A stretch of DNA of 64,000 bases from Mycolicibacterium sp. P1-18 (GCF_008329535.1 NZ_NPKR01000003.1:620001-684000); one strand, 5' to 3'; positions 1 to 11,271 are shown, counted from the first letter of the stretch. A program made the numbers and translations. The notes: generated by a model not told the origin, from the letters alone.

Positions 1-1
1 C

Positions 2-1895
<1,894 letters not shown>

Positions 1896-1903
<8 letters not shown>

Positions 1904-3362
1904 TCCGCGCGGCTTCCTCAAGCACACCCACCGCGAGACCCCGCAGCGCCGGCCCGTCCCGCTGCGGCTTCGTGACTGGAACGAGGTCTACGAGCCCTTC
2001 TCCCACGACGTGCTGCAGAACCAGGCCGCACGGTGCATGGACTGCGGCATCCCGTTCTGCCACAACGGTTGCCCGCTGGGCAACCTGATTCCCGAGTGGA
2101 ACGACCTGGTGTTCAAGGACCGGTGGCGCGACGCCATCGAGCGGCTGCACGCCACCAACAACTTCCCGGAGTTCACCGGGCGGCTGTGCCCGGCGCCGTG
2201 CGAGGCGTCCTGCGTCCTGGGCATCAACCAGGATCCCGTCACCATCAAGCAGGTCGAGGTCGAGATCATCGACAACGCCTTCGACGAGGGCTGGGTGCTT
2301 CCCCTTCCGCCGCACCGGCTGACCAACAAGAAGGTCGCCGTCGTGGGGTCGGGCCCCGCGGGTCTGGCTGCGGCACAGCAGCTCACGCGGGCCGGCCACC
2401 AGGTGACGGTGTTCGAGCGCGCCGACCGCGTCGGCGGTCTGCTGCGCTACGGCATCCCCGAGTTCAAGATGGAGAAGCGCCACATCGACCGCCGTCTCGA
2501 GCAGATGGCGGCCGAGGGCACGACGTTCCGCACCGGCGTCGACGTCGGCGTCGACCTCACCGCGGCGCAACTGCGGCTGAACTACGACGCCGTGGTGCTC
2601 TCCGGTGGCGCGACCGACTGGCGCGACCTGCCGATCCCCGGCCGCGAACTCGACGGCATCCACCAGGCCATGGAGTATCTGCCCTGGGCCAACCGGGTGC
2701 AGAACGGTGACCCGGTGGTCGGCGAGGACGGCGAACCGCCGATCACCGCCAAGGGCAAGAAGGTCGTCATCATCGGCGGCGGCGACACCGGCGCGGACTG
2801 CCTCGGCACCTCGCACCGTCAGGGTGCCGCGAGCGTGCACCAGTTCGAGATCATGCCGCGGCCTCCCGAGGAGCGGGCGTCGTCGACGCCGTGGCCGACC
2901 TACCCCCTGATCTACCGGGTCGCCTCGGCGCACGAGGAGGGTGGCGAGCGCGTCTTCTCCGTCAACACCGAGCAGTTCATCGGCGTCGACGGGCACGTGA
3001 CCGCGCTCAAGGTGCACGAGGTCGAGATGCGCGACGGCAAGTTCGCCAAGGTCGAGGGCAGCGACTTCGAGCTGGAGGCCGACCTGGTCCTGCTGGCGAT
3101 GGGCTTCGTCGGTCCGGAGAAGTCGGGTCTGCTGACCGATCTCCGGGTCGAGCTGACCGACCGCGGAAACGTCAAGCGCGACGACGACTTCCAGACCTCG
3201 GTGCCCGGCGTGTTCGTCGCCGGTGACATGGGGCGCGGGCAATCGCTCATCGTGTGGGCGATCGCCGAGGGCCGGGCCGCCGCCGCGGGCGTGGACAGCT
3301 ATCTCATGGGTCGCACATCGCTCCCCGCACCGATCAAGCCGACGGCAGCTCCCCAGCGCTAG
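1896..3362 (+). CDS. gltD: Glutamate synthase small subunit
   Basis: A 488-residue NADPH-dependent electron-input subunit of glutamate synthase. The N-terminus holds the two cysteine clusters that ligate 4Fe-4S centres (CMDCGIPFC about residue 48, CPAPCEASC about residue 100). [15 protein letters not shown]-binding fold follows at about residue 152 and a [14 protein letters not shown]-binding fold at about residue 293. Near the C-terminus [18 protein letters not shown] is the second FAD contact typical of the family. The GTG start overlaps the end of gltB, which fixes it. Length and motif order are normal for GltD. Confidence 0.97.
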
Positions 3363-3379
3363 CGTTTTCACCCGCGTCC

Positions 3380-3404
3380 CGTCGCCAGTGTGAATCTGGC
3401 GACG
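3380..3404. terminator. Hairpin after gltBD
   Basis: Perfect 9-base inverted repeat, CGTCGCCAG at 3380-3388 and CTGGCGACG at 3396-3404 with a 7-base loop, starting 18 bases after the gltD stop. There is no long U-run after it, as is common for mycobacterial terminators. Apart from this hairpin, nothing else recognisable was seen between 3363 and the small gene at 3607. Confidence 0.6.
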
Positions 3405-3606
3405 AGGCGCGCCGGAAACACGTCGTGGATTTCACGAACGCGCAGGATCGGCGAGTCCCAGTGACCACATGAGTCACATCAGAAACATCCGATCTTTTGT
3501 CGGCGCGTCCGCTGGTGTTAGCCAGATCACAGGTGTCTAATGATTCTCGGGGTTCGTGCAGTAGTGTGAGCCCACGGTGAAGCAAGACGACCGCAGGAGT
3601 AACACC

Positions 3607-3747
3607 GTGTACATCAATCCAATCGCCCGCTCGCGAATGGGCCGTATGGCCTGGTCACTGTTCCGTCACCCGGTCCGCAGCCGCGACTTCCCGGCCAAGC
3701 ACGAGCGTCTCGTGACGGCCGCCGAACTCGTCCGGTACGGCGTCTAA
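3607..3747 (+). CDS. Small basic protein, 46 residues, unknown function
   Basis: A short open frame with a GTG start preceded by AGGAG at 3595-3599, seven bases upstream, which is a strong ribosome site. The product begins MYINPIARSRMGRMAWSLF and ends ERLVTAAELVRYGV. It is rich in arginine (8 Arg), has no membrane segment and no cysteine. It stands alone between the gltBD terminator and the 3' end of the oppositely oriented sugar operon. I do not recognise the family; the good Shine-Dalgarno sequence, clean stop and high third-position GC argue that it is real. Confidence 0.6.
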   Translation: MYINPIARSRMGRMAWSLFRHPVRSRDFPAKHERLVTAAELVRYGV

Positions 3748-3821
3748 CTCAGCCCCATCGCGTCGGGGTTCAGGCGCGAAAGTTTGCTTAGCCCAGGTAT
3801 CTACCTGGTCGTCAGTAACTT

Positions 3822-4901
3822 CTACAGTGCAATGCGTTCCCGACTGCGGTGCGCGTCGCCGGTCACCGCGTCGAAGAAGTACGTGCGCTCCGGCGGCATC
3901 GCCAACCCGACGCGTGTCCCCGGATCCAGCAACGTGGCCGCCGGTGCCTGCACGACCACCCTGGTGTCCTCGGCGACGATGGCCGTGACCAGCGCGTGGC
4001 TTCCCAGCGGTTCGACGAAGTCGACGCGCGCAGGCACCATGCCCTCGGCCACGGTCGTGTGCACCGCGAGGTGCTCGGGCCGCACGCCGACCGTCACGGG
4101 ACCGTCGGGGGTGGCCGCAGCGGTGATCGCCGCGTCACCCACGTGCAGCATGCCGTGGCGCACGACGCCGGGCAGCAGGTTCATCGGCGGACTGCCCATG
4201 AATGCCGCGACGAACGTGTTCGCCGGCCGGTTGTAGATGTCGTCGGTGGTGCCGATCTGTTGGACCTCGCCGCCGGACATGACGCACAGCCGGTCCCCGA
4301 GCGTCATCGCCTCGACCTGGTCGTGAGTGACGTAGATGGAGGTGACGGGCAGTTCCCGGTGCAGCCGCTTGAGGTCGCCACGCACCTGGTTGCGCAGCTT
4401 CGCGTCCAGATTCGACAGCGGCTCGTCGAGCAGGAACGCCTGTGGCTTGCGCACCAGGGCGCGGCCCATGGCCACGCGTTGGCGCTGGCCGCCCGACAGC
4501 TGACCGGGCTTGCGGTCGAGCAGCTGGTCGATCTCCAGCAGCGCGGCCGTCTCGCGGACCCGCCGTTCCACCTCGTCGCGCGGCGTCCGGCGCTGCCGCA
4601 GCCCGTAAGCCAGATTGCGGTACACCGTCATGTGCGGATAGAGCGCATAGTTCTGGAACACCATGGCAATGTCGCGCTCACCCGGCGCGAGGCCGTTGAC
4701 CACCGCACCGCCGATCCGGATCTCGCCCGAGGTCGGCTTGTCCAGGCCCGCCAGCAGCCGCAGCGCGGTGCTCTTGCCGCACCCCGACGGCCCGACCAGG
4801 ATGAGGAACTCGCCGTCGCCGACGGTGAGGTTCAGGTTCTTCAGGGCGACGGTGCCACCGGCATACTTCCGGGTGACGTCTCGAAACTCGACCTCTGCCA
4901 A
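3822..4901 (-). CDS. Sugar ABC transporter ATP-binding protein (UgpC/MsmK type)
   Basis: A 359-residue ATPase of the carbohydrate-uptake CUT1 class, working as a dimer on the inner membrane face to power the two permeases encoded just upstream. It has Walker A GPSGCGKST (about residue 38), the Q-loop FQNYALYPH, the signature LSGGQRQRVAMGRA, Walker B AFLLDEPLSNLD and switch histidine YVTHDQ, followed by a C-terminal TOBE/OB region (about residues 240-350). Translation starts with TTG after a GAGGGG-like ribosome site. It is the last gene of the sugar operon. In other actinobacteria one such ATPase can serve several importers; here it has its own permeases. Confidence 0.9.
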   Translation of the reverse strand: MAEVEFRDVTRKYAGGTVALKNLNLTVGDGEFLILVGPSGCGKSTALRLLAGLDKPTSGEIRIGGAVVNGLAPGERDIAMVFQNYALYPHMTVYRNLAYGLRQRRTPRDEVERRVRETAALLEIDQLLDRKPGQLSGGQRQRVAMGRALVRKPQAFLLDEPLSNLDAKLRNQVRGDLKRLHRELPVTSIYVTHDQVEAMTLGDRLCVMSGGEVQQIGTTDDIYNRPANTFVAAFMGSPPMNLLPGVVRHGMLHVGDAAITAAATPDGPVTVGVRPEHLAVHTTVAEGMVPARVDFVEPLGSHALVTAIVAEDTRVVVQAPAATLLDPGTRVGLAMPPERTYFFDAVTGDAHRSRERIAL

Positions 4902-4911
4902 CGTAATCCCC

Positions 4912-5820
4912 TCAACCCTTGATTCCGGTACTGGCGACCGATTGGACGAAGTATCTCTGCGCTCCGATGAACACCAGCAGCATCGGCAGCAGGCTCATCA
5001 CGTTCGCCGCCATCAGCAGTGGCCACTTCACCCGGTGGGCACCCTGGAAGTAGCTCAGCCCCAACGGAATCGTCATCTGGTCCTGCGAGGTGATGACGAT
5101 CAGCGGCCACAGGAAGTCGTTCCACGAGGTCAGCACCGTCAGCGCGGCCAGGGTGGACATCGCCGGGAGCGACAGCGGCAGAACGATCTTGAACAGGACG
5201 CCGAGCCGCGACGTACCGTCCACCCGGGCGGCTTCCTCGAGTTCGACGGGCACCGTCTGGAAGAACTGACGCAGGAAGAAGATGCCGAACGCGGTCGCCA
5301 GGTTGGGCAGCATCAACGCCCCGATGTGGTCGATGCCGAGGCCCGCCCAGACGTTGTCGCCGAACCACTTCACGATGAGGAACACCGGGATCATCGTGAC
5401 CTGGAACGGCACCATCAGCGTCGCCATCAGCGTGACGAACAGCGCGCCACGGCCGAGGAAGCGGATCCGGGCGAAGGCGTATCCGGCGAGGCTGCAGACC
5501 GCGAGGTTGCTGATCAGCACCACCACCGTGACCATCGCGCTGTTGAGGAAGAAGTGGCCGAACGGTGCCGCCGCCCAGGCCTCGGAGTAATTCTCGAACC
5601 GCGGCCGTTCGGGCAGCAGGACCGGTGGGAAGTGGTTGGTCTCACTCTCGGTCTGCAGGGACGTGACGAGCATCCACAGCAGCGGCAGGATCAAGACGAA
5701 CGTCATGGGGATGAGCACCAGATGCCACGGGCTGAACGGCAGCCGGAACTTGCGCTCGCGCCGCGGCGACGGCGCCTCGCGGGCGACGGATTCGGTCGGG
5801 GGCAGCTCGGTGGTCGTCAT
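4912..5820 (-). CDS. Sugar ABC transporter permease (MalG/AraQ type)
   Basis: A 302-residue inner-membrane permease of the MalFGK-like importers. It carries about six hydrophobic segments (the first near residues 30-50) and the cytoplasmic EAA loop contacting the ATPase (EEAARVDGTSRLGVLFKIVLP). The ATG start overlaps the stop of the partner permease by one base, showing coupling. A longer frame continues upstream, but that stretch is the shadow of the partner gene, so the ATG at 5820 is chosen. The C-terminus (FVQSVASTGIKG) is typical of MalG-type subunits. Confidence 0.92.
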   Translation of the reverse strand: MTTTELPPTESVAREAPSPRRERKFRLPFSPWHLVLIPMTFVLILPLLWMLVTSLQTESETNHFPPVLLPERPRFENYSEAWAAAPFGHFFLNSAMVTVVVLISNLAVCSLAGYAFARIRFLGRGALFVTLMATLMVPFQVTMIPVFLIVKWFGDNVWAGLGIDHIGALMLPNLATAFGIFFLRQFFQTVPVELEEAARVDGTSRLGVLFKIVLPLSLPAMSTLAALTVLTSWNDFLWPLIVITSQDQMTIPLGLSYFQGAHRVKWPLLMAANVMSLLPMLLVFIGAQRYFVQSVASTGIKG

Positions 5821-6710
5821 CAGTTCTGCACGTGCTTCCGTGCGAGCCGGAACTGGACGGCGGTGATCAGCAGGATGACGACGAACAGCGCGTAGGCCAT
5901 GGCCGCGGCATAGCCGGCGTCGAAGTGCACGAAGGCCCGGTCCCACAGGTAGTAGACGATCACCGTCGTCGCCCGGAGGGGACCGCCGCGCGTGGTGGCG
6001 TACACCTCGTCGAAGAGTTGCAGCGCGTTGATGGTCAACCACACCAGCAGGAACAGGTTCGCCGGGCCCAGCAGCGGAACGGTGATGGTGCGGAATCGCG
6101 TGAACGCGCTGGCGCCGTCGATCATCGCCGCTTCGTGCAGCTCGGCCGGAACGCCCTGCAGTGCAGCCAGATAGACGATCACCGAGAAGCCGGTCCAGCC
6201 CCAGATCGTCATCGCCACGATGACGAACAGCGCCTGCGACGGCGACGCCAGGAAGGGTTGAGACGAGATGCCGACCGCGTTGAGTCCGGCGTTGACCAGA
6301 CCGTAGTCGCGGTCGGTGAGCCACAGGAAGATGATGCCCTGGGAGATCGTCGAGACCGCCATGGTGATGTAGGCCGCCGTCCGGTAGACCGAGATGAAGC
6401 GCACCGACCTGTTCATCGCCGCGGCGACGAACAGACCGACGAGCATCGTGCCGGGGACGAACAGGGCGGTGTAGACGATGGTGTGCTTGATAGCCTCGAC
6501 GAAGACCGGATCCTCGGCGAGCTTGCGGTAGTTCGCCAGCCCCACCCAGGGCGTCTGCGGACGCAACAGGTCGGACTGCTGGAACGACAGCTGCAGCGAC
6601 ATCAGCACCGGCAGCAGGCCGAAGATTCCGATCAGCACCGCCGCGGGGCTGGCCAGCGCCCAGCCCGCCGCGGTGTCGGTACGGCTCAGTCGTCCCAGCA
6701 GTGACGGCAT
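5820..6710 (-). CDS. Sugar ABC transporter permease (MalF/UgpA type)
   Basis: A 296-residue inner-membrane permease, partner of the MalG-type subunit encoded directly downstream. The N-terminal membrane helix starts at about residue 18, five more hydrophobic segments follow, and the EAA loop reads HEAAMIDGASAFTRFRTITVP. It starts with ATG 13 bases after the stop of the binding-protein gene, consistent with one transcript. Its substrate cannot be read from the permease; the context points to an oligosaccharide or amino-sugar glycoside. Confidence 0.92.
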   Translation of the reverse strand: MPSLLGRLSRTDTAAGWALASPAAVLIGIFGLLPVLMSLQLSFQQSDLLRPQTPWVGLANYRKLAEDPVFVEAIKHTIVYTALFVPGTMLVGLFVAAAMNRSVRFISVYRTAAYITMAVSTISQGIIFLWLTDRDYGLVNAGLNAVGISSQPFLASPSQALFVIVAMTIWGWTGFSVIVYLAALQGVPAELHEAAMIDGASAFTRFRTITVPLLGPANLFLLVWLTINALQLFDEVYATTRGGPLRATTVIVYYLWDRAFVHFDAGYAAAMAYALFVVILLITAVQFRLARKHVQN

Positions 6711-6723
6711 ACCCTCTCCCGTC

Positions 6724-8004
6724 CTACTTCTCGGCCAGGGCCGCGTCGGCGGCCGTGGCGGCCGAGTTGAGCGCGTCCGCGGGCTGTTCCTTGCCGAGCA
6801 TGACGGACACGATCGCCTGTCCCAGCGCCTCGGAGACGTCGGGGTACTGACCGACCGTCGGCCGGACCTTCTTCACGTTCTCGAGATTCTCGACGAATGT
6901 CGCGGTGCCCGGGACGTTTTCGTTGAGCTTGGTGAGCACCGACTGATCCTGACCCACCGACGTGCGGATGGGCAGGTCGCCGGTGCCCAACGAGAACGCC
7001 TTCACCTGCTCGGGTGCGGACAGCCACTTCACGAAGTCGACCGCGGCCTTCTTCTTGGCGTCGCCGTTGTCGAAGACCACCCAGTTGTCCGGACCCGCGA
7101 TCGTCTGGTGGCCGCCGCTGGAGCCGGCGAACGTGGGCATCACCTGCACGCCGTAGGAGATGTCGGAGAGCTGGCTCAGATCCCACGGGCCGGTGATCAG
7201 CATGGCGACCTTGCCGCTGTTCATCAGCTTCGGGCCGTTCTCGTTGGTGGTGTCGAGGTACACCGACTTGTCGGTGACGGCCATCTGCTGCAGCACGGTC
7301 AGCGCCTTGACGCCCTCGGGTGAGTTGAACGTGGCCTTGGTGTCGTCGGAGTTGAGGATGTCGCCGCCGGCCTCCCACAGCATCGGCAGGTAGTGCCAGG
7401 TGGTGTCCTCGCTGCCGTCGGCCGGAATGAGCCAGCCGTACTGACCCTTGCTCGGATCGGTCAGCTTGGCGGCGGCGGCGCGGAAGTCATCCCACGTCCA
7501 GTCCTTCGTCGGGGGCGCCACCCCGGCCTCGGCGAACAGCTTCTCGTTGTAGACGATCGCAAGGTTGTCCACCAGGGCGGGTACCCCGACGACCTTGTCG
7601 CCGACGGTGGACGCTTCGCGCTCGGCCGGGTAGAAGTCGTCCCACTTCCAATCGGGGTTCTTGACCTCGTCGGCCATGTCGACGACCTGGGGGATCTGGG
7701 CGATGTTCGGCGACCACGAGCCGAACATGTACGCGACGTCGGGGGCGCTGCCGCCGCGCACCGCGGTCAGCACCTTCTGCAGCACCAGGTCGTTGCTGGA
7801 GTACAACTCGCTGACCTTCACGTCGGGATGGTCCTTGTTGTACTGGGCGATGAGGCCCTTGAACACCTCACCCTCGGTGTCCTGATAGCCGTGCCAGACC
7901 GCGATCTCGGTCGGGCCCGACGGCGACGAGCCACCGCCACCGCACGCCGTGAGCACGAAGGCGAGGATGGCGACCAATGCGATGCAGAGCCGTGATCGGA
8001 TCAT
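6724..8004 (-). CDS. Sugar ABC transporter solute-binding lipoprotein
   Basis: A family 1 extracellular sugar-binding lipoprotein of 426 residues. The N-terminus MIRSRLCIALVAILAFVL is a signal peptide ending in the lipobox L-T-A-C, so the mature protein is lipid-anchored at the cysteine and followed by a Gly/Ser linker. The body has the usual family features (EIAVWHGYQ, KVSELYSSNDLVLQKVLTAV, PDVAYMFGSW). I chose ATG 8004 because AAGGAG lies eight bases upstream. An in-frame ATG at 8031, overlapping the stop of the GH4 gene as ATGA, is possible but would put nine extra residues before the signal peptide. Confidence 0.92.
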   Translation of the reverse strand: MIRSRLCIALVAILAFVLTACGGGGSSPSGPTEIAVWHGYQDTEGEVFKGLIAQYNKDHPDVKVSELYSSNDLVLQKVLTAVRGGSAPDVAYMFGSWSPNIAQIPQVVDMADEVKNPDWKWDDFYPAEREASTVGDKVVGVPALVDNLAIVYNEKLFAEAGVAPPTKDWTWDDFRAAAAKLTDPSKGQYGWLIPADGSEDTTWHYLPMLWEAGGDILNSDDTKATFNSPEGVKALTVLQQMAVTDKSVYLDTTNENGPKLMNSGKVAMLITGPWDLSQLSDISYGVQVMPTFAGSSGGHQTIAGPDNWVVFDNGDAKKKAAVDFVKWLSAPEQVKAFSLGTGDLPIRTSVGQDQSVLTKLNENVPGTATFVENLENVKKVRPTVGQYPDVSEALGQAIVSVMLGKEQPADALNSAATAADAALAEK

Positions 8005-8027
8005 GTGCGGCACTCCTTGTTGGGTTC

Positions 8028-9338
8028 TCATGGCGCGAGCGTGGTGCGGAGCGGTTCGGGCAGCAGGTCACCGTGCGCGACGGTCAGGTCGTCGCACAGC
8101 CTCCAGATCTCGTCGACGGTCAGCGTTGCGGCGGTGTTCGGGTCGACCATGGCGGCGGCTCGCACCAACCGCGGATCGCCGTCGACGGCGGCCCGGACCG
8201 CGAGTTCGACCGGACCCAGGAAGTTGCGGTTCAGCGCGGCGCATTGCGGCGGCAGGTCGCCCACCTTCGTGGGGTGCGCGCCGAGGGCGTCCAGCAGCGT
8301 GGGCACCTCCACGGCCAACCCGCCGGGCAGGTTGGTGATCAACCCGTCGTTCGCGACGTTGGCGGAAATCACCCGCGGCTGACCCGTTTCGAACGAGTGG
8401 ATCACCTGGGGTGCGTACTCGGTCGACTCGGTGTCGATGCCCAGCGTCGCGCCCTCGGCCAATTCCGCACGAACTCGGGCGTATTCGGCCAGGTTGTCCT
8501 CGCTGATGCGGACGTAGGCGCCGACGTCGAGGCGAAGCCGGTCGACCTCCTGGGGATGGCGAAGGTACCACGGGACGTACTCGCTGGAGTGCTCGCTGGT
8601 CTCGGTGGGGTAGTAGCCCAGCCTGCGGTACATGTCGACCCGAACCCGCCGGCGCAGCTCCGGGTCGTCGGCGATGCGTTGATCCAGAAGGGGATACAGG
8701 CTCTGGCCGCCGCGCTCCCAGCGCAACACCCAGGCCTGATGGTTGACGCCGGCCGACCAGTACGAGACCTCGTCGAAGGGCACGTCGACGAGCTCGCACA
8801 GGCCCACCATCGTCCAGTACACCGAGTGGCACAGCCCCAGCACCTTCAGCTTCGGGGCGACCTGACGCAGGTAGGTCACGTTCATGGCCATCGGGTTGGT
8901 GTAGTTCAGCAGCCACGCGTCGGGGCACACCTCGAGCATGTCCTTGGCGATGCCCGCGAGCACGGGGAAGGTGCGCAGCCCACGGAAGATGCCACCGATG
9001 CCGATGGTGTCGCCGATGGTCTGGTGCAGGGCGTACTTCTCCGGAATGTCGAAGTCGCGCACCGTCGCGTCATGCATGCCGACCTGGATCACGTTGATCA
9101 CGTAGTCGGCACCGTCGAGCGCCCGGCGTCGGTCGGCGACGGCCACCACCTCCGGCTGCGCGCCTGCCGCGCTGGCGGTCGCGTTGGCGATCGCCTCGGC
9201 GGTCGCGAGGCGCTCGGCGTCGATGTCGTGCAACACCACCCGCACCGAACCGAGTTCGGGGAACGAGAAGACGTCGCCGAGGAGCTCGCGGGTGAACTCG
9301 ACGCTGCCTGCGCCGATGATGACGATGGTGGGCTTCAT
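8028..9338 (-). CDS. Glycoside hydrolase family 4 (alpha-galactosidase-like)
   Basis: A 436-residue NAD+- and divalent-metal-dependent glycosidase of family GH4, acting in the cytoplasm on the imported glycoside. The Rossmann nucleotide site GAGSVEFTRELLGD is at residues 8-21; NYTNPMAMNVTYLR and LGLCHSVYWTM carry the conserved Asn and the metal-binding Cys-His. The CHS motif is the MelA/alpha-galactosidase-type form rather than the form seen in 6-phospho-glycosidases, which fits an ABC importer rather than a PTS. ATG 9338 overlaps the EamA gene as ATGA; a much longer frame upstream is a shadow of that gene. The AgaS/GatYZ context suggests a galactosamine-containing substrate (inference); galactosidase or galacturonidase activity is possible. 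Confidence 0.9.
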   Translation of the reverse strand: MKPTIVIIGAGSVEFTRELLGDVFSFPELGSVRVVLHDIDAERLATAEAIANATASAAGAQPEVVAVADRRRALDGADYVINVIQVGMHDATVRDFDIPEKYALHQTIGDTIGIGGIFRGLRTFPVLAGIAKDMLEVCPDAWLLNYTNPMAMNVTYLRQVAPKLKVLGLCHSVYWTMVGLCELVDVPFDEVSYWSAGVNHQAWVLRWERGGQSLYPLLDQRIADDPELRRRVRVDMYRRLGYYPTETSEHSSEYVPWYLRHPQEVDRLRLDVGAYVRISEDNLAEYARVRAELAEGATLGIDTESTEYAPQVIHSFETGQPRVISANVANDGLITNLPGGLAVEVPTLLDALGAHPTKVGDLPPQCAALNRNFLGPVELAVRAAVDGDPRLVRAAAMVDPNTAATLTVDEIWRLCDDLTVAHGDLLPEPLRTTLAP

Positions 9339-10282
9339 CGACGATCCTCGGCGACCGAGGGCTCCAGGACGGCGGCCGTCGGGGCCTCGCCGCGTCGCTC
9401 GTCGGCGTAGACCATCAGCGTCGAACCCACCAGCGCCAGCACGATGCCGATCGCACCGTACGGGGTCGGCAGGGTCTGGTAGGCCACCAGCGAGATGATC
9501 ACGGTCAGCGCCGGGGCGAGGGCGTTGGTGGTTGGCGCGACGATGGAGGCCTTGCCCCGTGCCAGCGCCATCACCAGGAACAGTGCGCCGATGGCGTTGA
9601 GGATCTGTGTGCCCGCCGCCAGTGCGGGTGCCTCCCAGGGGAAGTCGGTGGGAACACCGCCGAGGGAGAACAGCGCGACCGAAATCAGGAGCAGACCGCT
9701 GATGGTCATCCACCCGAACGTGGTGGCCTCGTTGACGCCGATGGTGGCGGTCTTGCGCATGAAGTACGCCTGCACGCCCCATGCCACGCAGATCACGATC
9801 GCCAGCAGCAGCCACGGGCCCGACGATCCCTCGGACTCGCCGCCGGTGATGGTGAACAGCACGATGGCTGCCAGCGCCATCACCAGACCGACGACGGCGA
9901 GCAGCGGAATGCGCTCGCGGAGCAGCACCATCGCCATGACGACGGTGATGGCCGGGGAGATCGAGATGATCGGGAAGATCAGGTAGGCGGGGCCCATGGT
10001 CAGCGCCTGGAACAGTGCGAGCTGGCCGCCCGCACCGGTGAGCCCGATCAGCAAGCCGTAGATCGTGGCGGCCGGGCGTCGGTCCCACCGCTGGCCGCGC
10101 AGGATGACGACGGCGGGGATGATCATCGTCAACGCCCAGATGGAGTAGATCATCTCGTCGGGGTAGCCGTACTTGGTGGCCGGCAGCGCGGAGAAGGCGC
10201 CCCACACACCCCAGAACAGGATGAGGAGCGTCGCGTAGAAGATCCAGCTGCGGGTCTGCCCGGTGGTGGAACTGGTGGTCAT
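9335..10282 (-). CDS. EamA-family (DMT superfamily) transporter
   Basis: A 315-residue membrane protein with about ten hydrophobic segments arranged as two EamA repeats, typical of drug/metabolite transporters (the first helix begins at RSWIFYATLLILFWGVWGAF). Start and stop overlap the flanking kinase and GH4 genes by four bases each, so it is made in step with the catabolic enzymes. Its presence alongside a complete ABC importer is unusual: it may export a by-product or analogue, or take up a second form of the substrate. The substrate cannot be read from the sequence. Confidence 0.88.
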   Translation of the reverse strand: MTTSSTTGQTRSWIFYATLLILFWGVWGAFSALPATKYGYPDEMIYSIWALTMIIPAVVILRGQRWDRRPAATIYGLLIGLTGAGGQLALFQALTMGPAYLIFPIISISPAITVVMAMVLLRERIPLLAVVGLVMALAAIVLFTITGGESEGSSGPWLLLAIVICVAWGVQAYFMRKTATIGVNEATTFGWMTISGLLLISVALFSLGGVPTDFPWEAPALAAGTQILNAIGALFLVMALARGKASIVAPTTNALAPALTVIISLVAYQTLPTPYGAIGIVLALVGSTLMVYADERRGEAPTAAVLEPSVAEDRR

Positions 10283-11271
10283 GGCGTTCTCACTTCGTCG
10301 AAGGTCGTTGCGTTGACGGCTAGTTGGCGCACCGCGTCGCCGTTCAGCGGCTCACCCCGGTGCTTGGCGGCGTACAGGGCGGCCCCGAGCGCGGGGTCCA
10401 GCAGCGGACGTCGGAGGTCGTAGGTGGCGGGCTGGCCCTGCAGCGCGGTCACGAACAGTTCGCGGAAGCCGTCGTCGGAGAACATCCCGCCCGAGTACGA
10501 CACCGGCACGACCTCCTGGTCGGTGAACCCGACGAGCGTGCGGGTGGTGTCGATCAGCGTGACCAGTTCGGCCACGGCCGCGGCGAGGATCTTCGCCGCC
10601 ACCGGATCCTCCTCGCGCGCTTGGCACACCGTGGTGGCGAGTGCGGCGATCGACGTGCGATTGCCACTCCAGGTGTCGATGACCAGGCTGACGACGTCGA
10701 GGTCGCCGGCGAGTTCGAGCCGCTCGGTCAGCAGGTCGTAGAGCCGGCCGCGTGCCAGCCGTCCGTCGCTCATCCGGCTGAAGGCGTTGAGTCCCTGCGT
10801 CGCAATCCAATACGCCGATCCCTCGTCGCCAAACAGTTCGCCCCAGCCGCCGACGCGGTGGCCGAGTCCCCGGCGTTCGCCGTAGGTCATGGAACCCGTG
10901 CCGCTGATGACGTTGATGCCGTCCTCGCCGGCCAGTGAGCCGGCCCATCCGCACACCATGTCGTTGTCGCAGCTGTACCGGTCATGGCCGAGGACCCGGC
11001 CGGGCACCGCGTCGAGCTTCTCGACGTCGGCACTGGCCTCGCCGTACCCGGGCAGACCGAAGAAGGCCGCCGCGATGTCGGACGCGTCGATGCCCGCCTG
11101 TGCGCAGACGTCGGAAACGCCCTGTACGAGTGCACTTTCGACGACGTCGAAGTTGGAGTTGAAGTAGTAGGACGGTGGGGCGGTGGCACGCGCCAGAATG
11201 CCGCCGTCGGAATCGATGAGGGCGAAGGCGGTCTTGGAGCCGCCGCCGTCGACGCCGAGATAGTTAGGCAT
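10279..11271 (-). CDS. BadF/BadG/BcrA/BcrD-type sugar kinase (N-acetylhexosamine kinase-like)
   Basis: A 330-residue ASKHA-fold kinase like the NAGK-type hexosamine kinases. The phosphate 1 loop GVDGGGSKTAFALID is at residues 6-20, the phosphate 2/adenosine region includes NVISGTGSM (about residue 120), and GGWGELFGDEGSAYWI is the family signature. It probably phosphorylates the amino sugar released by the GH4 enzyme at O6, feeding the AgaS-like enzyme next door. It overlaps that gene by eight bases and EamA by four. An ATPase activator of a dehydratase, the other role in this family, is unlikely here because no dehydratase is nearby. Confidence 0.85.
   Translation of the reverse strand: MPNYLGVDGGGSKTAFALIDSDGGILARATAPPSYYFNSNFDVVESALVQGVSDVCAQAGIDASDIAAAFFGLPGYGEASADVEKLDAVPGRVLGHDRYSCDNDMVCGWAGSLAGEDGINVISGTGSMTYGERRGLGHRVGGWGELFGDEGSAYWIATQGLNAFSRMSDGRLARGRLYDLLTERLELAGDLDVVSLVIDTWSGNRTSIAALATTVCQAREEDPVAAKILAAAVAELVTLIDTTRTLVGFTDQEVVPVSYSGGMFSDDGFRELFVTALQGQPATYDLRRPLLDPALGAALYAAKHRGEPLNGDAVRQLAVNATTFDEVRTP

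Noticed and set aside
9339..10205. A large N-terminal extension of the GH4 gene
   Set aside because: The stretch is antiparallel-frame shadow of the EamA gene; the ATG at 9338 overlaps the EamA stop and begins the Rossmann motif.
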